Assembly (NCBI RefSeq): GCF_001578185.1
Contig: NZ_CP011008.1
Span: 4,182,001-4,246,000 of the forward strand
Length of the DNA: 64,000 bases
Origin: Peribacillus simplex
Lineage (GTDB): Bacteria; Bacillota; Bacilli; Bacillales; DSM-1321
Reading direction: 5' to 3'
Position numbers and translations under genes: made by a program
The notes under the pieces: generated by a model
The model's database searches: none
What the model saw: the letters and a program-made list of their open reading frames with translations, nothing else
What the model was told of the DNA's origin: nothing
Shown: positions 18,660 through 27,749 of the stretch, one piece after another
How the letters are laid out: every line of letters starts with the position of its first letter
Position numbering within the stretch: the stretch's first letter is position 1

Positions 18660-19286
18660 TTGGGTGCTTTTTTCAGCTATGTATTATTAGGCTTATCACT
18701 GGCAGCTCCTATCGGTCCCATTAACGCTGCTCAGTTGGACAAGGGAATCAAGAAAGGTTTTTGGCATGCCTGGATTTTCGGCTGGGGTGCCATTTTAGCG
18801 GATGTTGTCTTCATAGCCCTCGTTTTTTTCGGTGTCGTCCACTTTTTAGATAACTCCTTCATGAAAACATTTTTGTGGCTTTTTGGCTTTTTCGTCCTGA
18901 CCTATACCGGAATCGAAAGTCTGCTTAGTGCGGGTAAGATTGAAGTGAATGTACGGAAAGCGAAAGATTCCCTTTTTTCTTCATTCCTATCAGGATTCAT
19001 CATGTCCCTTTCGAATCCTTTAACCATTTTGTTTTGGCTGGGGATTTATGGATCAATTCTCGCAAACTCCGCTTCAAAATATAATATGAATCATTTACTT
19101 TTATACAGTTCAGGGATTCTTATCGGCCTCTTAGCCTGGGATTTCACAATGGCTATAATCGCCAGCACCTTCAGACGTTTTTTATCCAAATCCATTCTAA
19201 TGGGCATTTCGATCATATCAGGGATATCCCTGATAGGGATAGGCATTTACTTCGCCATACAAGCGGCAAAGGTTTTATTTACATAA
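18660..19286 (+). CDS. LysE family amino acid exporter
   Basis: 208 residues with six membrane segments and the LysE signature LSLAAPIGPINAAQLDKGIK at the N terminus. Start TTG 18660 with GAGGTGATGA just upstream. It is clearly homologous along its length to the frameshifted gene at 15.2-15.8 kb. It probably exports an amino acid or related compound; the substrate is not readable. Confidence 0.85.
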   Translation: MGAFFSYVLLGLSLAAPIGPINAAQLDKGIKKGFWHAWIFGWGAILADVVFIALVFFGVVHFLDNSFMKTFLWLFGFFVLTYTGIESLLSAGKIEVNVRKAKDSLFSSFLSGFIMSLSNPLTILFWLGIYGSILANSASKYNMNHLLLYSSGILIGLLAWDFTMAIIASTFRRFLSKSILMGISIISGISLIGIGIYFAIQAAKVLFT

Positions 19287-19355
19287 GATCTAATTGTAAT
19301 AGAAAAAAGGCCAAACAGAGGCCATGGCTATTCTTAATCCTGTATCGAAATTAGC

Positions 19356-19451
19356 ATTTACTCGTGAGTTTTAGGGATTTACTCGTGAATTTGGTGCATT
19401 TACTCGTGAGTTTCAATGATTTACTCGTGAATTTGGTGCATTTACTCGTGA
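19356..19451. repeat. five tandem 21-bp repeats
   Basis: ATTTACTCGTGA recurs at 19356, 19377, 19398, 19419 and 19440, exactly 21 bases apart, with alternating fillers (ATTTGGTGC in two of them). It sits in the convergent gap between the lysE and thrZ genes, just before a terminator. Confidence 0.9.
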
Positions 19452-19473
19452 TTTATAGGAGGTGGCATACTAG

Positions 19474-19504
19474 AAAAAAGGACAGCTAAATGCTGTCCTT
19501 TTTA
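19474..19504. terminator. bidirectional terminator
   Basis: AAAAGGACAGC pairs with GCTGTCCTTTTT across TAAAT, with A and T tails, between the convergent lysE and thrZ genes. Confidence 0.85.
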
Positions 19505-19571
19505 ACCAAACTCAACCTAATGGGCCTTTATTATTCGCGAATTCCGCATTAATTTACTCCTCTAAAATTTA

Positions 19572-21491
19572 TTAGATGCTTCGTCCTTTTATTTGTTGGA
19601 CCACTTTCTTGATGAACCCTTCTATTGCGACACTTTTAAATTCTTGTTCCCCGTATTTCCGGACATTCACTTCATTTTCTTTTTCCTCTTTATCTCCAAG
19701 GACAAGCATATATGGGATTTTCCCTATCTGTGCTTCCCTAACTTTATATCCCAACTTTTCATTCCGTTCATCGATTTTCACCCTTATGCCGTGACCCTTC
19801 AGTTCTTTTTGGACCTTTAAACAATAATTCAAATGAACATGAGAGACAGGGATGATCTGTACTTGCACCGGGGCAAGCCATACTGGAAAAGCACCAGCAA
19901 AATGTTCAATCAGGATTCCAAAAAAACGGTCGATCGATCCAAAGATCGCACGATGAATGACGACCGGACGGACCTTTTCATTATTTTCATCGATGTAAGT
20001 CAAATCAAATTTATCGGGCATTTGAAAATCAAGTTGAATCGTTGCACATTGATGGCTTCGTTTTAGTGCATCTTTAATATGAAAATCAATTTTCGGGCCA
20101 TAAAATGCCCCGTCTCCCTCATTTAATTGATAATGTATCCCGATGTTTTCCAGAACTTTTTTCAAGGCTGATTCAGAATCCTCCCAAAGGGAATCATCGC
20201 CCAATGAATCCTCTGGACGAGTCGACAGTTCCACTGAATACTCGAATCCAAAAGTACGATACACCTCGTCAATAAGATGAAATACTTGTTTAATCTCACT
20301 TTCGATTTGATCCTGCCGAACAAAAATATGGGCATCATCCTGACAAAATGTCCGGACCCGGAGCATCCCGTTTAATGCACCGCTATACTCGTGCCGGTGG
20401 ACTTGACCGAACTCGGCCATCCGAATGGGTAAATCCCTATAAGAATAAAGATTGTTTTTGAATATGAGCATATGACCCGGACAGTTCATTGGCTTCATCG
20501 CGAATTTTGTATGATCCACATCTGTGAAATACATATTTTCATGGTAATGATCCCAGTGACCCGATTGTTCCCATAACCGCTGGTTCATCATGAAGGGAGT
20601 CCGAACTTCGTCGTAATCAGCGTCAGTCTGAAGCTCCCGAGAGAACTTCTCCAATTCATTTCTAATAATTTGTCCCTTCGGTAAATAAAACGGCATTCCA
20701 GGGGCTTCCTCCGAAAACATGAATAACTCCAATTGCTTCCCTAATTTACGATGATCGCGTTTGGCTGCTTCTTCTATGAATTTCAAATGATCCTGTAAAT
20801 CCTTTTTCTTTCTGAAAGCCACGCCATACACCCGTTGAAGAACTTCATTTTGACTGTCTCCCCGCCAATAGGCACCTGATACACGAGTTAATTTGAACGA
20901 TTTTACATATGACGTGGATGGAAGATGCGGCCCTCTGCAAAGATCGATGAATTCCCCCTGTTGATAGAGCGCTAGTTTTTCACCCTTAGGAATGTTCTTT
21001 GCTATATCCAACTTGAATGACTCTCCTCTACCCTCAAATAACTTAACAGCTTCTTCATAAGACACTTCGATTCTTTTAATTTCCAGGTTTTCATTTATGA
21101 TATGTTCCATCTCTTTTTCAATAGCTTGCAGATCTTCTGAGCTCAAAGGATGTTCTAACTTAAAATCATAGTAAAAACCATCTTCAACGACTGGCCCCAT
21201 CCCTAATTCCACATTTTCGTATAATCTCTTGATGGCTTGTGCCAAAACATGCGCCGATGTATGACGTAAAACTTGTAATCCCTCATCCGAATCCAGAGTC
21301 AGGATCGACAATTCGGCATCTTTATCCAACTTGAAACTTAGATCAACCAGCTTTTCGTCCAGTTTTCCTACTACTGCCTTTTTCCTTAAACTTGAGCTGA
21401 TGGACCCTGCCACACTTTCCACTGTCATGCCTTGCGGATATTCCTTTTGCTGCCCATCCGGGAATTGGACTTTAATCATTTTTTCACCCAT
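19572..21491 (-). CDS. thrZ: threonyl-tRNA synthetase, ThrZ type
   Basis: 639 residues from ATG 21491 (MGEKMIKV), 8 bases after AAGGGGTG; ATG 21479 is possible. TGS domain (about 5-65), editing domain with HTSAH (His77, His81) and CRGPHLPS, catalytic core with zinc-ligand region MNCPGHML, VHRHEYSGALNG and VVIHRAIFGSIDRF, and C-terminal anticodon-binding domain. The sequence resembles B. subtilis ThrZ, the inducible second ThrRS, rather than ThrS (for example GQIIRNELEKFSRELQTDAD). Three T-boxes upstream, as known for thrZ, support the call and indicate induction by uncharged tRNA-Thr. Confidence 0.93.
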   Translation of the reverse strand: MGEKMIKVQFPDGQQKEYPQGMTVESVAGSISSSLRKKAVVGKLDEKLVDLSFKLDKDAELSILTLDSDEGLQVLRHTSAHVLAQAIKRLYENVELGMGPVVEDGFYYDFKLEHPLSSEDLQAIEKEMEHIINENLEIKRIEVSYEEAVKLFEGRGESFKLDIAKNIPKGEKLALYQQGEFIDLCRGPHLPSTSYVKSFKLTRVSGAYWRGDSQNEVLQRVYGVAFRKKKDLQDHLKFIEEAAKRDHRKLGKQLELFMFSEEAPGMPFYLPKGQIIRNELEKFSRELQTDADYDEVRTPFMMNQRLWEQSGHWDHYHENMYFTDVDHTKFAMKPMNCPGHMLIFKNNLYSYRDLPIRMAEFGQVHRHEYSGALNGMLRVRTFCQDDAHIFVRQDQIESEIKQVFHLIDEVYRTFGFEYSVELSTRPEDSLGDDSLWEDSESALKKVLENIGIHYQLNEGDGAFYGPKIDFHIKDALKRSHQCATIQLDFQMPDKFDLTYIDENNEKVRPVVIHRAIFGSIDRFFGILIEHFAGAFPVWLAPVQVQIIPVSHVHLNYCLKVQKELKGHGIRVKIDERNEKLGYKVREAQIGKIPYMLVLGDKEEKENEVNVRKYGEQEFKSVAIEGFIKKVVQQIKGRSI

Positions 21492-21517
21492 CACATAAAC
21501 ACCCCTTTTTTGGTAAT

Positions 21518-21750
21518 AAAAAAACGCACCCATCCCTATGCAAGGGACGAGCGCGTTTTACCCGTGGTTCCACCCAATTTCCCATAAGCAAGAAACACTC
21601 ATGGCTCTGGAGCTTGTAACGCAGCTTAGACGATATCAGTTACTCTTGTTCACCGATATAGCTCAAAGGCGGTAAATCAGTTTCCTAAGCCAGGAAGTTC
21701 GCAGCTGCCCTTCCCTCTCTGTTGACCGTAAAAATGATTCATGTCCTTAT
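21518..21750 (-). promoter_or_regulatory. T-box riboswitch, gene-proximal copy (Thr)
   Basis: Minus-strand unit with stem I (GGACATGA onward, AGAGAGGGAA and GCTGCGAAC elements), candidate ACC threonine specifier in TTTACCGCCTTTGAG, the T-box GGGTGGAACCACGGGT (21560-21575) whose TGGA can pair with a UCCA tRNA end, and an intrinsic terminator GCGCTCGTCCCTT...AGGGATGGGTGC followed by seven T. Confidence 0.9.
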
Positions 21751-21770
21751 CATGGCAATAATTATAAAAA

Positions 21771-22002
21771 TAAAAAACGCACCCATCCCTAAGTAAGGGA
21801 CGAGTGCGTTTACCCGTGGTTCCACCCAATTTCCCATAAGCAAAAAACGCTCATGGCTCTGGAGCTTGTAACGCAGCTTAGACGATATCAGTTACTCTTG
21901 TTCACCGATATGGCTCAAAGGCGGTAAATCAGTTTCCTAAGCCAGGAAGTTCGCAGCTGCCCTTCCCTCTCTGTAGACCGTAAAAATGATTCATGTCCTT
22001 AT
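21771..22002 (-). promoter_or_regulatory. T-box riboswitch, middle copy (Thr)
   Basis: Near-identical to the gene-proximal unit, offset 253 bases. T-box GGGTGGAACCACGGGT at 21812-21827, the same candidate ACC specifier, and terminator GCACTCGTCCCTT...AGGGATGGGTGC with T run at 21777-21772. Confidence 0.9.
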
Positions 22003-22023
22003 CATGGCAATAATTATAAAAAT

Positions 22024-22255
22024 AAAAAACGCACCCATCCCTAAGTAAGGGACGAGTGCGTATACCCGTGATTCCACCCAATTTCCCATAAGCAAAAAAC
22101 GCTCATGGCTCTGGAGCTTGTAACGCAGCTTAGACGATATCAGTTAATTTACGTTCACCGATATGGCTCAAAGGCGGTAAATCAGTTTCCTAAGCCAGGA
22201 AGTTTGCAGCTGCCCTTCCCTCTCTGTAGACCGTAAAAATGATTCATGTCCTTAT
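22024..22255 (-). promoter_or_regulatory. T-box riboswitch, promoter-proximal copy (diverging)
   Basis: First copy to be transcribed, offset 252 bases. Its T-box reads GGGTGGAATCACGGGT (22064-22079), one C to T change from the other copies, and the region around 22146-22156 (linker between stem I and the T-box) also differs. The terminator is intact. It may therefore respond differently. Confidence 0.85.
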
Positions 22256-22296
22256 CAATGCTTCTTAGCATGTTAATGGTTTTTATATTGTTATAT

Positions 22297-22325
22297 ATAT
22301 TACAATAAATTTCCACAAGTGACAA
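22297..22325 (-). promoter_or_regulatory. sigma-A promoter of the thrZ leader
   Basis: Read on the minus strand, TTGTCA (22325-22320), 17 bases, TAATAT (22302-22297). Transcription would start near 22290, about 35 bases before the first T-box, giving a leader of about 800 nt. Confidence 0.65.
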
Positions 22326-22440
22326 CATCGAATGATTTGATTTCAGAATTTTTTTCATGTTAATAAATAGGCAGAAGGTTAAATCAAATACTATCTCCAA
22401 TAGACACTAAATTGGTATAATCAGTAAAAAAGGAGTCTCT

Positions 22441-22716
22441 ATGAAAAGATTAAGCAATTGGTCCATCGTACTTGCAGTGATTGGTATCCTATCATTTTGC
22501 TGTTCTTTTGTTTTTTCTAAAGCCTTTGAGCCTCTTATGGCCATAGGATTCGGTGCTTTACTTATTGGTATGTTATTTAGTTTCGGGGCGATGCTTAAAA
22601 GTGAAAAAGGAAAGTCGAAATACTTGGCTGTGGCTGCATTCTTTCTTTTAAGTTTCATTCTCGTTTGGAATGAACCATTTCAAATCGTAAGGCTATTAAC
22701 CTGGATGAAAAATTAA
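22441..22716 (+). CDS. small membrane protein of unknown function
   Basis: 91 residues from ATG 22441, seven bases after the end of AAGGAG. Three hydrophobic stretches (about 8-28, 32-52, 60-78) with short charged links (KSEKGKSK) and an amphipathic end. I do not recognise the family. A shared terminator follows and the neighbour is convergent. Confidence 0.65.
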   Translation: MKRLSNWSIVLAVIGILSFCCSFVFSKAFEPLMAIGFGALLIGMLFSFGAMLKSEKGKSKYLAVAAFFLLSFILVWNEPFQIVRLLTWMKN

Positions 22717-22720
22717 ATGA

Positions 22721-22748
22721 AAAAACCCGTTCGCCATGACGGGTTCAT
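22721..22748. terminator. terminator between convergent genes
   Basis: AACCCGT/ACGGGTT stem around TCGCCATG. A five-T tail exists in the minus direction; the plus direction reads TTCATTC. It overlaps the last codon of the minus-strand gene. Confidence 0.7.
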
Positions 22749-23398
22749 TCTTCATCGGCTATCGTTCGACTTGAATTCTTTATTCCAAGCCATATCGTAA
22801 GTCCAGTGGTCCAGAGTATTAGCGCGCATCCAAAGCCGAGCAATGATAACGGCGCAAGGATTTGATGCTCCCCAACCATGACGGTGTCTGGCACAATCAG
22901 CCATGTGATAAGCGCCAATAAACAGAGAAGCACACCTGTTGCATAATAAACCTTGATTTGGAAAAGTGACGCCAATGGTAAAAAATGAATCGCTACAATA
23001 ATGGCGATGACCCCCGGTATAAGATCGGTGTGATTGATCAAGTTACAGATGGTAATGGCAATCCCAATCAGCAAACCTTCGGCAATGAAGACCATATTAA
23101 ACAAAAATCCGATACGCTTAAGACGTCTTGCCCCATCATCTGAAACTTGATTGGACATTTTTTGTGATGCATGTATTAATGAAATGCCAACGATAACCAT
23201 GATGATTCCCACGAATATGGCTGCGAGTTCCACGTAGGGAAACCCCCACCCTTGCAATCCCATTACACCGGTACCCGCCCACAGTGTTCCGAAGACCGCC
23301 ATGAAAATGACTCCAATTCCAGAACCGCGAAACGCCTCTTTCATCATCAGTTTCCTTTCATCCACAGTATAATCGTACATAGAATAATATTGCACCAC
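22745..23398 (-). CDS. six-span membrane protein of unknown function
   Basis: 217 residues with about six hydrophobic segments (for example GIGVIFMAVFGTLWAGTG and FVGIIMVIVGISLIHASQK) and a cytoplasmic N terminus MVQYYSMYDYTVDERK. No catalytic motif is visible and I cannot name a family with confidence. Monocistronic. The upstream region carries a 20-bp tandem repeat array. Confidence 0.65.
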   Translation of the reverse strand: MVQYYSMYDYTVDERKLMMKEAFRGSGIGVIFMAVFGTLWAGTGVMGLQGWGFPYVELAAIFVGIIMVIVGISLIHASQKMSNQVSDDGARRLKRIGFLFNMVFIAEGLLIGIAITICNLINHTDLIPGVIAIIVAIHFLPLASLFQIKVYYATGVLLCLLALITWLIVPDTVMVGEHQILAPLSLLGFGCALILWTTGLTIWLGIKNSSRTIADEE

Positions 23399-23440
23399 TT
23401 CCCCAATTATTCAGCTATAAAAAAATCATTTGAGATGAGA

Positions 23441-23560
23441 TAATTGCCGTTTCGGAGATATAATTCGATTTTCGCAGATATAATTGGATTTTCGCAGATA
23501 TAATTGGATTTTCGCAGATATATTCCGTTTTTCGAAGATATAATTGGGTTTCGATACAAA
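23441..23560. repeat. 20-bp tandem repeat array
   Basis: Units such as TAATTGGATTTTCGCAGATA end at 23460, 23480, 23500, 23520 and 23540, exactly 20 bases apart, with a degenerate sixth unit. Apparent ORFs across it on the minus strand only translate the repeat. There are no unique spacers, so it is not a CRISPR array. Confidence 0.9.
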
Positions 23561-23569
23561 TCTTCATGA

Positions 23570-23606
23570 AAAAAACCTGAGTCCTCCAAGGGGTCTCAGG
23601 TTTTTT
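23570..23606. terminator. bidirectional terminator of lysP
   Basis: AACCTGAG pairs with CTCAGGTT with an inner CC/GG, flanked by six A and six T residues, eight bases after the permease stop. Confidence 0.85.
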
Positions 23607-23614
23607 CATTCATA

Positions 23615-25078
23615 TCAAGCCACATCTGATTTGTCAAATTGACAATCTTTCAATGAAATTAATTTGGTCTTATGATAAATCTTGTATCCTAGCCAAATCG
23701 CCAGGAATAGCGGCAGTCCGATATAGGAGACAGCGACGCCATACCAGTCGATGCTGCCGCTTAGGAATGCTTCATAGTTCTGCCCTGCAATGACACCCAT
23801 GCAAAGGACCAATGAAAGAATCGGACCGAATGGAAACCATTTTGCTTTATATTTCAATTCGTTTATGTCACCGCCCTGTGCGACGTAGGCGCGTCTAAAG
23901 CGATAATGGCTTATGGCTATTCCAATCCAGGCGATAAAGCCGGTTAGCCCCGATGCGTTCAATAACCATGTAAATACGTGATCCCCAAAAATGGAGGTCA
24001 AGAAGGCTAGCCCGCCAATTAATGCCGTGAGAATCAAAGCATTCATCGGGATTCCCCTGCGGTTGACTTTAGCAAGGAATTTGGGAGCTTGGTTATCTTT
24101 CGCCATCGACCATAACATCCGCGTTGAAGCATAAAGCCCCGAGTTCCCTGCGGATAGTAAGGAAGTCAATACGACAGCATTCATGACGGATGCCGCGAAT
24201 GCAAATCCTGCGCGTTCAAAAACAAGCGTGAAAGGGCTTACAGAAATATTTTCCACATCCCCGTTCAGCAAACTTGGACTTGTATAAGGAATTAACAGGC
24301 CTAGTATCAGGATGGCCCCGATGTAAAACAATAGGATGCGCCAAAATACTTGGCGGATCGCATTCGGGACATTTTTTTCGGGATTCTCACTTTCACCGGC
24401 AGCAATACCAACTAGTTCCGTGCCTTGAAAGGAAAAGCCGGCTATTAGAAAGATTGAGATGATCGATAAAAACCCTCCCTTGAATGGTGCCTCACCCATG
24501 GTGAAGTTTTCGAACCCTATCACCTTTCCGCCAAAAACCCCTAAGATGGTCAATAATCCAATAATGATAAAGAAAATGATCGCGACGACTTTTATTAAAG
24601 CAAACCAATATTCAGATTCACCATAGCTTTTAATGGATAGGGCGTTGAGGGTGAAGACGATTCCTAGAAATAATGCACTCCATAAGAGGCTGGGTACATC
24701 AGGGAGCCAGAATTTCATGATGATGGCTGCTGCGGCTATTTCCACGGCAAGGGTGACTGCCCAGTTAAACCAATAATTCCAGCCAAGTGCAAAGCCGAAT
24801 GCGGGATCTACAAAGCGTGTGGCGTAGGTGGAAAATGATCCCGATACAGGCATATATGTCGCCATTTCCCCTAAGCTTGTCATAAGGAAATAAACCATGA
24901 TCCCAATGCATGCATATGCAGCGAGGGCACCACCGGGCCCTGCGCTTTGGATGGTTGCCCCGCTTGCCAGGAATAATCCGGTTCCGATTGAACCGCCTAT
25001 GGCAATCATGGTCATATGCCTTGCTTTCAGTTTCCTTTTAACTGTCGGTTCTTGATTTTCAATGAGATTCATGTCCAT
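23615..25078 (-). CDS. lysP: lysine permease, LysP type
   Basis: 487 residues, 12 membrane segments. It follows the E. coli LysP pattern closely through most of its length: RHMTMIAIGGSIGTGLFLAS at the start, GFALGWNYWFNWAVT, GFSFQGTELVGIAAGESE, RQVFWRILLFYIGAILI, and the ISHYRFRRAYVAQG block near the end. It should import L-lysine with protons. It lies immediately downstream of a lysine catabolic operon on the same strand, separated by 133 bases, so it may feed that pathway; it probably has its own promoter. ATG 25078 follows GAGGTAGG. Confidence 0.85.
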   Translation of the reverse strand: MDMNLIENQEPTVKRKLKARHMTMIAIGGSIGTGLFLASGATIQSAGPGGALAAYACIGIMVYFLMTSLGEMATYMPVSGSFSTYATRFVDPAFGFALGWNYWFNWAVTLAVEIAAAAIIMKFWLPDVPSLLWSALFLGIVFTLNALSIKSYGESEYWFALIKVVAIIFFIIIGLLTILGVFGGKVIGFENFTMGEAPFKGGFLSIISIFLIAGFSFQGTELVGIAAGESENPEKNVPNAIRQVFWRILLFYIGAILILGLLIPYTSPSLLNGDVENISVSPFTLVFERAGFAFAASVMNAVVLTSLLSAGNSGLYASTRMLWSMAKDNQAPKFLAKVNRRGIPMNALILTALIGGLAFLTSIFGDHVFTWLLNASGLTGFIAWIGIAISHYRFRRAYVAQGGDINELKYKAKWFPFGPILSLVLCMGVIAGQNYEAFLSGSIDWYGVAVSYIGLPLFLAIWLGYKIYHKTKLISLKDCQFDKSDVA

Positions 25079-25211
25079 ATGGTTCCTACCTCATTTTCTA
25101 TTAAAGTTAAAAGATTTATATAGTCTCCAACAATCGCTTTTTTGGAAGTCTATATGCGAACTAAGGGATATCATGATATATCAGGCTTTACTGGGTAGGC
25201 TAGTATCCGGT

Positions 25212-26537
25212 TTAATTGCCATTGCCTGGTACCGTCAGCCTATTCTCAGCCGGAATAACCTCATCCTGCTCAATGTCCATTCCACACCATTGAATTAAGG
25301 TAAGGGCGATGATCTCCGCTGCCGAGAACACATTGTCGAGTAGGATGTATTCATTTGGATAGTGGGCAACCTCGGTTACTCCAGGCCCGAACACGATTGC
25401 AGGCGTTTCACCGACATGTGTCAGCAATCCCCCATCCGTTCCCCACGGAGAGGCCTCGATTACCGGGTCCTGTCCTGCAACCCGACGAAATTGATGGACA
25501 AGCGCATTCATCAGTTCATGTTCCACATCAATTGCCCCTGGAACCCAACGTGCCCCGAACCATTCCAATACGGGCGGATTTTCCTTGAACCATTTGTCCA
25601 CTTCTTTCAGCTGCAATAACCAGTCGGCCATTTCTTCCTTCGCCTGCTCCATCGTTTCCTCCGGCGCAACGCCCATCCTCCCTTCGATTTTCACAAGGTC
25701 GGGAACGGATGACGGCCAATTACCCCCTTCAATGACACCTAGATTGATTGGAATCGGAATGGGCGTGTTTTGATAAAGCGGATCACTGATACGTGCATTT
25801 CGCTTTTCTTCCAAGGCACGAATATGATTGATGACGGTCATGCTTTTTTCAATGGCACTAACGCCTTCATACCTTGTTCCGCCATGGGCTGACCGCCCTT
25901 TTACATGGACCCGGAACCACATCGAACCCTGCTGTTTCGGAAAAATCCTCATATTCGTCGGTTCAGGAATAAGGGCAGCATCTGCTTTATATCCCCTCAG
26001 GACGGCCGCTAATGTTCCGGCCCCGCCGCTTTCTTCTTCAATCACACTTTGAAAAATGACATCTCCTTTTAATTGGATGCCATTTTCCTTCAATGCCTGC
26101 ATCGCAAGGATCAGCGATACATTTCCACCTTTCATATCGGTTACACCGCGACCAAACATTCTTCCATTCTTAATGGCTCCACTATATGGGTCGTCGTCCC
26201 ACTGCTCCCGGTCCCCATCCGGAACCACATCGATGTGTCCGTTCAAAATGATGGAACGGCCGCCTCCAGTCCCTTTCATGATACCTACCACATTGGGGCT
26301 GTTGGAAAAATCACTGCGTGGAGAATAGAAATAAGAATGCTTTTTCAGCTCGCCGCCGTCAGGTTCCCAACTATCGATCTGCAAACCCATTTCCTGAAGC
26401 TTCTGGGCGACAATGGCTTGTGCCCCTGCTTCATTTCCTTGCGTACTCGGGGCTTGTACCATTTTTTGCAATAGGTCTGTTCCTTCTTCCCGATGATCCT
26501 TGATCCATTGGTTTATCCGTTTTTTTATATCCGGCAC
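25212..26537 (-). CDS. yodQ: ArgE/DapE family deacetylase of lysine degradation (YodQ)
   Basis: 441 residues, M20 peptidase/deacetylase fold. Two-zinc ligands are visible: His101 in LNGHIDVVPDG, Asp134 in GRGVTDMKGG, the Glu pair in IEEESGGAG (168/169), with the lid domain between. Last gene of the kamA operon, 11 bases after the thiolase stop. In B. subtilis yodQ lies in the yodT-yodS-yodR-yodQ-yodP-kamA operon. The acetyl group added by YodP must be removed, so cleavage of an N-acetylated intermediate (for example 4-acetamidobutyrate) is the inferred role. Confidence 0.85.
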   Translation of the reverse strand: MPDIKKRINQWIKDHREEGTDLLQKMVQAPSTQGNEAGAQAIVAQKLQEMGLQIDSWEPDGGELKKHSYFYSPRSDFSNSPNVVGIMKGTGGGRSIILNGHIDVVPDGDREQWDDDPYSGAIKNGRMFGRGVTDMKGGNVSLILAMQALKENGIQLKGDVIFQSVIEEESGGAGTLAAVLRGYKADAALIPEPTNMRIFPKQQGSMWFRVHVKGRSAHGGTRYEGVSAIEKSMTVINHIRALEEKRNARISDPLYQNTPIPIPINLGVIEGGNWPSSVPDLVKIEGRMGVAPEETMEQAKEEMADWLLQLKEVDKWFKENPPVLEWFGARWVPGAIDVEHELMNALVHQFRRVAGQDPVIEASPWGTDGGLLTHVGETPAIVFGPGVTEVAHYPNEYILLDNVFSAAEIIALTLIQWCGMDIEQDEVIPAENRLTVPGNGN

Positions 26538-26548
26538 TTTTATCCTCC

Positions 26549-27730
26549 TTATTTACACATATTCTGATAGATTACTGAAAGTCCCATTCCACCTGCCATA
26601 CACAACGTTACCATTCCGTACTTAACTTGTGAACGCAACATTTCATGCATCAGTGTGACAGTTAATTTTGCACCTGTTGCTCCTACAGGGTGACCAAGTG
26701 CAATTGCCCCTCCATTGACATTGACGATATCCGGATTCAAATCTAACTCCTTGATCACTGCAAGTGCTTGGGCAGCAAAGGCTTCATTAAGTTCAATCAG
26801 TCCGATATCCTCTAACGATAGACCTGCTTTTTCCAATGCCTTTCGAGTCGCTGGTACAGGTCCAATCCCCATAACTCCAGGTTCAACACCTGCACTGGCG
26901 AAAGCCTTGATTTTCAAGAGTGGTTTTAATCCCTCTTTTTCTGCTTGCTGCTTGGACATTAATAGTACAGCTGCCGCTCCATCATTCATGGGACAGGCAT
27001 TTCCTGCTGTAATGGTTCCTTCATTTTTGAATACTGCTGAAAGACTGGCTAGCTGACTCAGATGAATGTCCTCGCGTACCCCTTCGTCATGGTTAAAGAT
27101 TTGAAGACCTTTTCGATCCTTGATTTTAAGCGGAATAATTTCTCGCTCAAAGCGACCCTCTTCCATAGCTTTCCAAGCCTTCTTGTGGCTTTGATAAGCA
27201 AATTGATCCTGTTCTTCACGACGGATGCCGTATATTTCAGCCAGGCGCTCGGCTGTTATTCCCATATGCTCATTTCCCAAGGAACATATTAATCCATCTG
27301 CCAGCAGAGCATCCTCCATCGTTACGTTTCCAAATTTACCGCCCCATCTATTTTTCACGATATAAGGCACATTGCTCATGCTCTCCACTCCGCCGGCAAT
27401 GATCACGTCCTCTTGACCAGCAGCGATAGTTAAAGCAGCGTTGGTAATGGCCTTTAAACCTGATCCACATGCTTTGATTACAACGTGCCCTGGGACACTG
27501 TACGGGAAATTTGCCATCTGCGACGAAATTCGGGCCGAGTTAAGGCCGCCTCCATGGACATAGCCATGCCCGAAAATCACTTCATTGACCTTATCTTTAC
27601 TTAACCCGGAATTCTCCATTAGACCTTCCAATACTTGACGGCCCAATTCGGTAGCATTAACATTCCGGAGTGATTTACCAAAGGATCCAACTGCAGTTCG
27701 CGCCCCAGCAACGATGACAACCTCATTCAT
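26549..27730 (-). CDS. acetyl-CoA C-acyltransferase (thiolase)
   Basis: 393 residues, complete thiolase: nucleophile Cys88 in KACGSGLKA, GHPVGATGA with His347, and Cys377 in CMAGG. It lies inside the lysine operon between yodR and yodQ with 11- and 19-base gaps, so it is co-transcribed. The inferred job is to cleave the 3-keto-6-acetamidohexanoyl-CoA made by the CoA transferase into acetyl-CoA and 4-acetamidobutyryl-CoA. I recall no thiolase in the B. subtilis yod operon. Paralogue of the enzyme at 45.6 kb. Confidence 0.88.
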   Translation of the reverse strand: MNEVVIVAGARTAVGSFGKSLRNVNATELGRQVLEGLMENSGLSKDKVNEVIFGHGYVHGGGLNSARISSQMANFPYSVPGHVVIKACGSGLKAITNAALTIAAGQEDVIIAGGVESMSNVPYIVKNRWGGKFGNVTMEDALLADGLICSLGNEHMGITAERLAEIYGIRREEQDQFAYQSHKKAWKAMEEGRFEREIIPLKIKDRKGLQIFNHDEGVREDIHLSQLASLSAVFKNEGTITAGNACPMNDGAAAVLLMSKQQAEKEGLKPLLKIKAFASAGVEPGVMGIGPVPATRKALEKAGLSLEDIGLIELNEAFAAQALAVIKELDLNPDIVNVNGGAIALGHPVGATGAKLTVTLMHEMLRSQVKYGMVTLCMAGGMGLSVIYQNMCK

Positions 27731-27749
27731 GCTCTTTTCCTCCTCTTAC

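Noticed and set aside
19356..19451. CRISPR array
   Set aside because: Units are directly adjacent at 21 bp with no unique spacers and no cas genes; same for the arrays at 23.4 and 35.9 kb.
22182..22400. 72-codon minus-strand frame at the 5' end of the thrZ leader
   Set aside because: Overlaps the thrZ promoter and the first T-box; explained by the RNA leader.
23407..23609. Two overlapping minus-strand frames with repeated ICENPIISAKI peptide
   Set aside because: They only translate the 20-bp tandem repeat; no ribosome site.
25079..25211. Lysine riboswitch before lysP
   Set aside because: Only 133 bases are available and the conserved lysine-riboswitch core is not seen; a weak ATATAG hairpin is all that was found.
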